Of a DNA stretch of 8,779 bases, positions 1 through 4,822 are shown piece by piece. The stretch lies in the NCBI GenBank assembly GCA_959018155.1, contig CAUEKH010000083.1:1-8779 (forward strand), in the 5' to 3' direction. Numbering within the stretch: the stretch's first letter is position 1; each line of letters begins with the position of its first letter. The notes below the pieces were generated by a model, which made no database searches, was not told the DNA's origin, and saw only the letters and a program-made list of their open reading frames with translations. This DNA comes from an uncultured Hungatella sp. Lineage in GTDB: Bacteria > Bacillota > Clostridia > Lachnospirales > Lachnospiraceae. Made by a program: the position numbers and the translations under genes.

Positions 1-605
1 TTGTCTGCCTCATAAGCAGCCGCGTCAAATATAATCAGACTTTGGGGCTTGTGCTGGCCGGGATGATGATCAGTTCCCTGTTCACCGCGGCCGTATCGTT
101 CTTAAAGCTTGTGGCGGATCCGAATAATACACTGCCGGTCATCACCTACTGGCTCATGGGGAGTCTGGCTTCCATACGGCCTTCGGATGTAACATTTGCG
201 GCCCCCTGGATTATTGTGGGAATGATTCCGATTCTCTGCCTGCGGTGGAAAATCAATGTGCTGACTCTGGGAGAGGAGGAGGCGCGCTGTATCGGTGTCA
301 ATACGAGGCGCGTCCGGCTGGTGGTGGTGCTCTGTGCCACACTCATAACCGCGGCCTCCGTATCAGTCAGCGGCCTGATCGGCTGGGTGGGTCTGGTGAT
401 TCCTCATTTCTCCCGTATGCTGGTGGGAAGTGATTACAGGAAAATGCTGCCGGCCTCCCTGCTGCTGGGCGGGAGTTTCCTGATTATTGTGGATAATTTT
501 GCAAGGCTTTTGGCGACCAGCGAGATTCCGATCGGAATTCTGACCGCATTTGTGGGCGCGCCGTTCTTCCTCTATCTGATTTTGAAGGAAGGCAACAGAC
601 TGTGA
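1..605 (+). CDS. FecCD/BtuC-family ABC importer permease, 5'-truncated
   Basis: Integral membrane permease of a metal-chelate or cobalamin type ABC importer; it forms the channel that receives substrate from the lipoprotein encoded at 2222 and is powered by the ATPase encoded at 616. The frame is open to the left edge (first whole codon at base 3), so about 200 C-terminal residues are present. FecCD proteins are usually 320-350 residues, so roughly the first 130-150 are missing. Visible family marks are the conserved block GLIGWVGLVIPHFSRML (bases about 372-422), which in BtuC-type proteins contacts the ATPase, the following GSDYRKMLP, and the C-terminal GAPFFLYLI. Several hydrophobic helices alternate with short polar loops. 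The first ATG-like start in the window (TTG at 42) is internal and should not be used. Substrate cannot be read from this fragment: iron-siderophore, heme and cobalamin permeases share these motifs. Confidence 0.93.
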   Translation, partial: VCLISSRVKYNQTLGLVLAGMMISSLFTAAVSFLKLVADPNNTLPVITYWLMGSLASIRPSDVTFAAPWIIVGMIPILCLRWKINVLTLGEEEARCIGVNTRRVRLVVVLCATLITAASVSVSGLIGWVGLVIPHFSRMLVGSDYRKMLPASLLLGGSFLIIVDNFARLLATSEIPIGILTAFVGAPFFLYLILKEGNRL

Positions 606-615
606 GAGGTGATGG

Positions 616-1404
616 ATGATGGGACTTTTAGTAGAAGAACTGACTTTTGGATATCACTGCTTTTCCGTGCTGAAGGGCGTGGACCTTGCTGTTGAGCCGG
701 GAAATTTAGTCTGTGTGCTTGGAAAAAACGGCGCCGGAAAGAGTACGCTGTTTCGCTGTATTCTCGGCCTTCTGAAAGGGTATGGCGGAAGAGTGCTTGT
801 AGATGGCACGGATGTGAGAACTTTAAAAGAGAGGGAACTGGCGAGAAAGATTGCGTATATTCCCCAGAATCACGATTCTGCATTTGCCTTTTCTGTGCTG
901 GATATGGTCCTTATGGGGACGACCTCCTCGATGAGGGGATTTTCCAGCCCGGGAAAAGAGCAGAGGGAGAAGGCCATGGAAGCCCTGGCTCTGGTTCATA
1001 TGGAACATATGGCCCACCGTTCTTACGGCCATATCAGCGGAGGGGAACAGCAGCTTGTCCTGATAGCCAGAGCGATTGCACAGCAGGCGGGAATCCTGAT
1101 TATGGATGAGCCGTGTGCCAATTTAGATTACGGCAACCAGGCCCGTGTGATGGAGGAATTAAAGCGGCTGGCTGGAAAGGGATATTTAATTGTCCAGTCC
1201 ACCCACAGCCCGGACCAGGCATTTCTCTATGCAGACCAGGCCGCCGTTCTCTTGGACGGAAAAGTTCAGGCATTCGGAAAGCCGGGGGAGGTGCTGACAG
1301 AGGAACTGCTTCAGACGCTGTATGGAATCCCCATCCGGCTCATCGAGGCAGGGGATAGAAAACTGTGTATGCCGGAAAATAAAATGAGCAGCGGGAGGCA
1401 GTAA
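616..1404 (+). CDS. ABC importer ATP-binding protein, FecE/BtuD-like
   Basis: Cytoplasmic ATPase that drives the neighbouring FecCD permease. The 262 residues match the usual 250-270 for this family. All nucleotide-binding elements are present: Walker A GKNGAGKS (residues 36-43), Q-loop Q84 in YIPQN, signature ISGGE (140-144; Ile replaces the usual Leu), Walker B ILIMDEP with D164 and catalytic E165, D-loop NLD (169-171), and H-loop H197 in STH. The C-terminal stretch (GKVQAFGKPGEVLTEELL) is typical of iron-complex and cobalamin importer ATPases. The start is ATG 616, with GAGAGG at 604-609 overlapping the permease stop; ATG 619 is an immediate alternative. Only 10 bases separate it from the permease gene and 2 from the DUF364 gene, so translation is probably coupled. 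The substrate is not determined by this subunit. Confidence 0.95.
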   Translation: MMGLLVEELTFGYHCFSVLKGVDLAVEPGNLVCVLGKNGAGKSTLFRCILGLLKGYGGRVLVDGTDVRTLKERELARKIAYIPQNHDSAFAFSVLDMVLMGTTSSMRGFSSPGKEQREKAMEALALVHMEHMAHRSYGHISGGEQQLVLIARAIAQQAGILIMDEPCANLDYGNQARVMEELKRLAGKGYLIVQSTHSPDQAFLYADQAAVLLDGKVQAFGKPGEVLTEELLQTLYGIPIRLIEAGDRKLCMPENKMSSGRQ

Positions 1405-1406
1405 TC

Positions 1407-2186
1407 ATGGCATGGGACTTATACGATAAACTGATTGAACCGATACCAGATACGGTTCTGGTGGATTCCGTCCTGGTGGGTTCCGGCTCAACCCTGGTGA
1501 AGGTGGGGGAGGCGGCAGGGGCCGCGGCAACCAATCATTTACAGAGCAGGCCGAGGATCGTGGATGAGGAATTGTGGGAAAATGGAATGACCTGGAAGGC
1601 GGCCGCTTCTCTGATTAAATCCTGGAATTTTACAGAAGCTGCCATTGGCGCCGCGGCAGTCAACGCGTTCTATAACAGGCGGCAGCAGTTGGAAATGGAA
1701 ATTTCCCGCACTGCGGGGGCGGTCATGATGACGGAGAAGGATACTTTTGCGGCTCACGCCGAGGATTTAAGAGGAAAAAAGGTTGCGACCATCGGCCATT
1801 TCTACTATGCGGAACAGTTCTTAAAACAGGCCGGCGAGGTATTTATTCTGGAGCGGGAGGTGAAAAACGGGGACTACCCGGATACCGCCTGTGAATATCT
1901 TCTGCCGGAAATGGACTACGTATTTATTACCGGATTTACGCTGGTCAATAAGACGCTTCCAAGGTTACTGGAACTTTCGGGGAATGGGAGGGTCATCCTG
2001 GTGGGGCCGAGCGTTCCCATGGCCCCCGTTCTGTTTTCGTTTGGAGTAGATGAACTGGCGGGAACTCTCATCACAGATGTGAAAAAGACGGAAAATTTAA
2101 TCCGTCAGGGCAGCAACCGGGCGGTCACACGTTCCGGCTGTCAGGTGAGGGCAGGAATCGAGAAAATGGGTTTTTCCGGGGAATGA
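1407..2186 (+). CDS. DUF4213/DUF364 putative heavy-metal chelation protein
   Basis: A 259-residue cytoplasmic protein with no signal peptide or membrane segment. The N-terminal part (about 8-100) resembles DUF4213, including the helix EAAIGAAAVNAFYN (77-90). The C-terminal part (about 115-250) resembles the Rossmann-like DUF364 domain, seen in GKKVATIGHF (123-132), ITGFTLVNKTL (174-184), and LVGPSVPMAP (198-207) followed by FGVDELAG. The family is known mainly from anaerobic bacteria and archaea, often beside metal or iron-complex ABC transporters; a structure exists for a Desulfitobacterium member, but no reaction is established. Here it sits between ATPase and binding protein with a 2-base gap, and its ribosome site GGGAGG (1393-1398) lies inside the ATPase gene. 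Inference: it handles the imported metal or chelate after entry, by binding, release or delivery. The family call is firm; the function is not known. Confidence 0.88.
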   Translation: MAWDLYDKLIEPIPDTVLVDSVLVGSGSTLVKVGEAAGAAATNHLQSRPRIVDEELWENGMTWKAAASLIKSWNFTEAAIGAAAVNAFYNRRQQLEMEISRTAGAVMMTEKDTFAAHAEDLRGKKVATIGHFYYAEQFLKQAGEVFILEREVKNGDYPDTACEYLLPEMDYVFITGFTLVNKTLPRLLELSGNGRVILVGPSVPMAPVLFSFGVDELAGTLITDVKKTENLIRQGSNRAVTRSGCQVRAGIEKMGFSGE

Positions 2187-2221
2187 CTGGAAGAGGAATT
2201 TAAGATGAGGAGGAAACTGGT

Positions 2222-3493
2222 ATGAAAAACAAGAAACTGGTAATGGCCCTGGCGGCTGTCTGCCTGACCGTCTCGGTTTCGGGCTGTGGAGGGAAGACAG
2301 CTCAGCTTAAGGAAACGGTTCCGGCAGAAGGGGCCACTACAGAGGCGGCAGCTACAGAGGCGGCCACTACAGAGGCGGCTGACGGTTCTGAGGGAAAAGG
2401 CGGAGACGCAGGCTCAAAAGGCGGGACTGCAGAGTCAGGAAACGAGGCAGAGAAAACGCAGGAGGCAAAGGCTGGCGGTTCCGGGAATTCTGGCGGAGAG
2501 TCCGCAATGGACGGACAGACGAGAATTATCACCGACTCTGCCGGACGTGAAGTGGAAATCCCTGCGGAAATCACAAAGATCGCGCCGTCAGGCCCTCTGG
2601 CTCAGATTGTCCTCTATACCGTGAGCCCGGATCGGCTGGCAGGTCTGGCCACTGATTTCTCCGGCGAGGCGAAACAGTATATCGACGAAAAGTACTGGGG
2701 TCTTCCTAAATTTGGTCAGTTTTACGGAAAGAACGCCAGCCTGAATATGGAAGCGCTGATTGCCGAGGCGCCGGATGTCATCATTGATATCGGCGAGGCC
2801 AAAAAGTCTGTGAAGGAAGACATGGATGCGCTTCAGGAGCAGCTTGACATCCCGGTTATCTTCGTGGAAGCGACTCTGCCGACCATGGCGGAAGCGTATG
2901 AGATGCTGGGTGAGATCACAGGGGATAAGGAGCAGGCCGAAAAGCTGGCGTCATACTGCAAAAATATGATTGAAAAGGCAGGAGAGACGGCCGCGGCCAT
3001 AGCGGACAAGGACAGAAAAAGCGTCTATTTCGCCTCCGGCGATGATGGACTTCATACCAACGCAAAGGGCTCTATCCATGCAGATGTGATTGAGCGGGTC
3101 GGCGCGGTGAACGCGGCGGATGTGGAGGCAGTCGCCAATGGAGCAGGGAGCGAAGTCTCCTTTGAACAGCTGCTTCTCTGGGAACCGGACATCATTATTG
3201 TAGATAAGCAGAAACTCTACGATTCCATTATAAATGACGATATGTGGAAGGAACTGGCTGCGGTCTCGGAAGGAAGAATCTATAAGATTCCGTCGGCGCC
3301 CTACAGCTTTATGAACAGCCCGCCTTCTGTGAACCGGATGATCGGAATTGAGTGGCTGGGCAGTCTGGTCTACCCGGAATATTATCAGGCAGATATCAGA
3401 GAAGAGGTAAAGGAATTTTATCAGCTGTTCTATCATATTGATGTGACAGAGGAAGAACTGGATTCGATCCTGACGGACTCTCTGGCAAAATAG
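2222..3493 (+). CDS. Substrate-binding lipoprotein of metal-chelate ABC importer
   Basis: Extracellular receptor of the importer, anchored by a lipid to the outer face of the membrane. Residues 1-22 form a lipoprotein signal: KNKK, a hydrophobic core, then lipobox VSGC with Cys22 as the modified residue. Residues about 23-98 are a long Ala/Glu/Gly/Ser linker, containing a 15-bp tandem repeat. The folded class III (Peripla_BP_2, TroA/FhuD-like) domain starts at RIITDSAGREVEIP (101-114). It includes the strand APDVIIDIG, the long central helix EDMDALQEQL, and the C-terminal block PYSFMNSPPSVNRMIGIEWLG typical of iron-complex receptors in anaerobes. The start is ATG 2222 with AGGAGG at 2208-2213. 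It is the last gene of the operon, 35 bases after the DUF364 gene, and a large hairpin follows. At 423 residues it is longer than the usual 300-350, mostly because of the linker. The ligand (siderophore, heme, corrinoid or metal chelate) is unresolved. Confidence 0.93.
   Translation: MKNKKLVMALAAVCLTVSVSGCGGKTAQLKETVPAEGATTEAAATEAATTEAADGSEGKGGDAGSKGGTAESGNEAEKTQEAKAGGSGNSGGESAMDGQTRIITDSAGREVEIPAEITKIAPSGPLAQIVLYTVSPDRLAGLATDFSGEAKQYIDEKYWGLPKFGQFYGKNASLNMEALIAEAPDVIIDIGEAKKSVKEDMDALQEQLDIPVIFVEATLPTMAEAYEMLGEITGDKEQAEKLASYCKNMIEKAGETAAAIADKDRKSVYFASGDDGLHTNAKGSIHADVIERVGAVNAADVEAVANGAGSEVSFEQLLLWEPDIIIVDKQKLYDSIINDDMWKELAAVSEGRIYKIPSAPYSFMNSPPSVNRMIGIEWLGSLVYPEYYQADIREEVKEFYQLFYHIDVTEEELDSILTDSLAK
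2337..2381 (+). repeat. Three 15-bp in-frame tandem repeats in lipoprotein linker
   Basis: The 13-mer CTACAGAGGCGGC occurs exactly at 2337, 2352 and 2367, giving three copies with a 15-base period; the last two bases of each unit vary. It encodes the pentapeptides TTEAA, ATEAA and TTEAA (residues 39-53) in the linker after the lipid-anchored cysteine. The period is a multiple of three, so copy changes would alter linker length without breaking the reading frame. Confidence 0.9.
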
Positions 3494-3497
3494 AGGT

Positions 3498-3603
3498 GGG
3501 AAACAGTATCCCGCGGCTGTAATGTTACAGTAAGAGTTGCAATTTGGCACTGAAAGGCTGAATTGTGACCGTAACATGAAAACAGCCCGGGATATTGTTT
3601 CTT
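3498..3603 (+). terminator. Long imperfect hairpin after importer operon
   Basis: Starting 5 bases after the lipoprotein stop, 3498-3528 pairs with 3571-3603. Pairs seen are GGGAAACA with TGTTTCTT (using G-U wobbles), then TATCCCG (3507-3513) with CGGGATA (3588-3594), GGCTGT (3515-3520) with ACAGCC (3582-3587), and ATGTTAC (3522-3528) with GTAACAT (3571-3577). The defects are a bulged C3514 and a 1-by-4 internal loop. CAATT (3540-3544) may pair further in with AATTG (3561-3565). The 3' arm runs into a T-rich stretch (about 3595-3612), which fits a transcription end. The loop is much larger than in a standard intrinsic terminator, so an mRNA-stabilising structure or a small decayed mobile element is possible. 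The hairpin itself is directly visible; its role is inferred. Confidence 0.5.
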
Positions 3604-3626
3604 TTGCTTTTTGAGTGTGTTATACT
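3598..3626 (+). promoter_or_regulatory. Extended -10 promoter for the zinc-ribbon gene
   Basis: TATACT at 3621-3626 is preceded by TGT (3618-3620), giving an extended -10 (TGnTATACT). The -35 at 17-base spacing is poor (TTTCTT, 3598-3603), as expected when an extended -10 compensates. Transcription would begin near 3633, leaving a leader of roughly 110 bases before the gene. The -35 region overlaps the 3' arm of the preceding hairpin. Confidence 0.55.
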
Positions 3627-3686
3627 GAAAGCAGAAACTAATGTGATAACAGGTAATGACGGCTGATATCGGAAGGCGCGGTGCGA

Positions 3687-3706
3687 GCGGTATTTTTACG
3701 TATCGC
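3687..3706 (+). other. Small leader hairpin upstream of zinc-ribbon gene
   Basis: GCGGTA (3687-3692) can pair with TATCGC (3701-3706), including one G-U pair, around the loop TTTTTACG. A flanking CGGA (3670-3673) and TCCG (3713-3716) could close a larger fold. It lies in the predicted untranslated leader. It is not a recognised riboswitch, and it is weak enough to be chance. Confidence 0.25.
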
Positions 3707-3742
3707 CGGAAATCCGACTGACAGTGCAGGAAGCCCTGCGGA

Positions 3743-4540
3743 ATGGAGAAAATGAGTATGACAATGAGATGTCCGAATTGTGGCGCGGAGTTCGTGGATG
3801 GAATAACAGTCTGTACCGACTGCCAGACCGAACTTGTTAAGGTAAAAGAGACGAAAGAGGAAGATGGAGAGTTCACCGGGACAGCGCAGGAAGTTAGAAA
3901 GCTTACGTCAGTCAGCGACCATCTGGAATCAGAGGTCCTTCGCGGAATTTTGGAACAGCATGGGATTCCGTCCTATGCCCTCGACCAGGAGAGCGGGGAC
4001 TATATGAAGGTTTTAATGGGGTATTCTGTTTTCGGGGAAGATATCTATGTGAAAGCGTCTGACTTTGCGCAGGCTGAACGGTGCCTGGAGGAGTGGGAGA
4101 GCGTGAGAGAGGCAGGAACGGAATCAGAAGTGGAGTCAGAGGAGGATGTTTCAGAGGAGGATGTTTCTGAAGAGACTGTTTCTGGCGAGGATGTTTCTGG
4201 AGAGGGCGTTTCTGGAGAGTCTGTTTCCAGGGAGGCAATGGCTGACTCCGGGATAGAGAGAGAGACCAGAGAAGAGAGCGAGACCGGAGAAGAGGAAGGT
4301 ACTGGAGAAAAATTAAGTACTGGAGAAAAGTTGGGTACCAGAGAAAAGATAGGCGCTGGAGAAGAGAAAGGCATTGGAGAAGAGGAAAATGCCGGGGAGG
4401 AAGAAGTCGTCGGAGAAGAGGGGGATGCTTCCTCTTCCGGAAATCCGCTGATTATAAAAAACAGGCGTCTTGCGGCGATTATTATTCTGATTGCGGCAGT
4501 GATTTTTGGGATTATTGCGTTTACCCCTCCATTTCGGTAA
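3743..4540 (+). CDS. Tail-anchored zinc-ribbon/DUF2007-like protein with repeat stalk
   Basis: A 265-residue protein in four parts. (1) A short zinc ribbon: C10-P-N-C13 and C24-T-D-C27, which would bind one zinc. (2) A DUF2007-like domain at about 54-118 (LTSVSDHLESEVLRGILEQ, then YVKASDFAQAERCLEEW); this family is labelled a putative signal-transducing protein, with no proven function. (3) A very acidic low-complexity stalk (about 119-232) made of six pentapeptide units, a spacer, and eight hexapeptide units. (4) A single membrane helix at about 243-260, preceded by KNRR and followed by only five residues. There is no N-terminal signal, so the expected topology is a tail anchor with the zinc ribbon in the cytoplasm, facing inward on a negatively charged stalk. 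The start is uncertain: ATG 3743 has AGGAAG at 3728-3733, while ATG 3758 has a better placed GGAGA at 3745-3749. It stands alone, with its own promoter and a palindrome after it. The domain calls are good; the job is unknown. Confidence 0.85.
   Translation: MEKMSMTMRCPNCGAEFVDGITVCTDCQTELVKVKETKEEDGEFTGTAQEVRKLTSVSDHLESEVLRGILEQHGIPSYALDQESGDYMKVLMGYSVFGEDIYVKASDFAQAERCLEEWESVREAGTESEVESEEDVSEEDVSEETVSGEDVSGEGVSGESVSREAMADSGIERETREESETGEEEGTGEKLSTGEKLGTREKIGAGEEKGIGEEENAGEEEVVGEEGDASSSGNPLIIKNRRLAAIIILIAAVIFGIIAFTPPFR
3745..3749 (+). promoter_or_regulatory. Ribosome site favouring an internal start at 3758
   Basis: GGAGA lies 8 bases before ATG 3758, inside the longer reading frame that begins at 3743. 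The upstream alternative AGGAAG (3728-3733) sits partly in a small hairpin, GCAGG (3726-3730) paired with CCTGC (3735-3739). Starting at 3758 removes five residues (MEKMS) and leaves the zinc ribbon complete. Confidence 0.4.
4139..4228 (+). repeat. Six 15-bp coding repeats, E/G-E-x-V-S
   Basis: Six consecutive 15-base units encode EEDVS, EEDVS, EETVS, GEDVS, GEGVS and GESVS (residues 133-162, numbered from ATG 3743). The GTTTC core (GTTTCT or GTTTCA/GTTTCC) recurs every 15 bases. The units keep the reading frame, so expansion or loss would only change stalk length. Confidence 0.92.
4283..4426 (+). repeat. Eight 18-bp coding repeats, x-G-E-[EK]-x-x
   Basis: Eight consecutive 18-base units, most carrying a GGAGAA-like core, encode TGEEEG, TGEKLS, TGEKLG, TREKIG, AGEEKG, IGEEEN, AGEEEV and VGEEGD (residues 181-228). 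The period differs from the 15-base block just upstream, so the two arrays probably arose separately. The units are diverged from each other, most clearly at the third base, but remain in frame. Confidence 0.92.
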
Positions 4541-4627
4541 AAGGCGGCATGAGACATGGCGGGCAACATGAGTCAGAACCGTGGCTGCAGTGTTGTCCCG
4601 CCTCACAGGCCTCATCCAGTGCGAAGC

Positions 4628-4658
4628 GTTCCGGGAAATTCCGGGAATTTCCCGGAAC
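4628..4658 (+). terminator. 31-bp perfect interrupted palindrome, possible terminator
   Basis: GTTCCGGGAAATTCC (4628-4642) is the exact reverse complement of 4644-4658, with the single base G4643 at the centre. As RNA it gives a 13-bp stem with a CCGGG loop. It lies 87 bases after the zinc-ribbon stop and 22 bases before the gltX -35 box. A terminator role is plausible, but the T run (4667-4670) comes 8 bases after the stem rather than directly. Because the DNA is symmetric it could also serve as a bidirectional terminator or a protein-binding site. Confidence 0.5.
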
Positions 4659-4680
4659 AGACAAAATTTTGATGAAATCA

Positions 4681-4709
4681 TTGTCTTTTCCCGGCCTTCG
4701 TTATATAAT
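4681..4709 (+). promoter_or_regulatory. Sigma-A-type promoter of gltX
   Basis: TTGTCT (4681-4686) and a consensus TATAAT (4704-4709) are separated by exactly 17 bases. Transcription would start near 4716, giving a leader of about 105 bases before gltX. Confidence 0.75.
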
Positions 4710-4721
4710 TAGGTACGTGTG

Positions 4722-4762
4722 GCGGCAGAAATCGGACTGGAACTGCTTCGGGATCCTGCCGC
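4722..4762 (+). other. gltX leader hairpin 1
   Basis: GCGGCAG (4722-4728) pairs perfectly with CTGCCGC (4756-4762) around a 27-base loop, starting a few bases after the predicted transcription start. No T run follows. It may influence mRNA stability or gltX expression; no known leader family was recognised. Confidence 0.5.
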
Positions 4763-4770
4763 TTATTCGT

Positions 4771-4788
4771 CTGTCCGGATGCGGACAG
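4771..4788 (+). other. gltX leader hairpin 2
   Basis: CTGTCCG (4771-4777) pairs perfectly with CGGACAG (4782-4788) around a GATG loop. It is followed by a run of A, not T, so it is not an intrinsic terminator on this strand. It lies about 20 bases upstream of the gltX ribosome site. Confidence 0.55.
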
Positions 4789-4808
4789 AAAAAATAGACA
4801 GAAAATAC

Positions 4809-4813
4809 AGGAG
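4809..4813 (+). promoter_or_regulatory. gltX ribosome site, favours start at 4823
   Basis: AGGAG lies only 3 bases before ATG 4817 but 9 bases before ATG 4823. The second spacing is workable and the first too short, so the protein more likely begins MSKVRTRY than [10 protein letters not shown]. Confidence 0.65.
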
Positions 4814-4822
4814 TGTATGGAT

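Noticed and set aside
42..605. Complete permease gene starting at TTG 42
   Set aside because: The frame is open to the left edge and family members are about 130-150 residues longer, so this is an internal codon of a truncated gene.
2951..3577. 208-codon antisense frame over the end of the lipoprotein gene
   Set aside because: The + strand frame there has clear family motifs, while the antisense product resembles nothing and extends through the hairpin.
3498..3603. Firm MITE call for the long inverted repeat
   Set aside because: No target-site duplication is visible at its ends and no second copy lies in the window, so it is kept only as a possibility.
4139..4426. CRISPR-like short repeat array
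   Set aside because: The units abut without unique spacers, keep the reading frame and encode a continuous protein.
4045..4569. 174-codon antisense frame over the repeat region
   Set aside because: Its Ser/Pro-rich sequence is the mirror of the acidic repeats; low-complexity coding DNA often leaves the opposite strand open.
4549..4797. Open frame of 82 codons on + between the zinc-ribbon gene and gltX
   Set aside because: It runs across the 31-bp palindrome, the gltX promoter and a leader hairpin, lacks a good ribosome site and has no recognisable domain.
4716..4822. T-box riboswitch in the gltX leader
   Set aside because: The leader is too short, and neither the conserved T-box sequence (AGGGUGGNACCGCG type) nor a terminator-antiterminator pair is visible.
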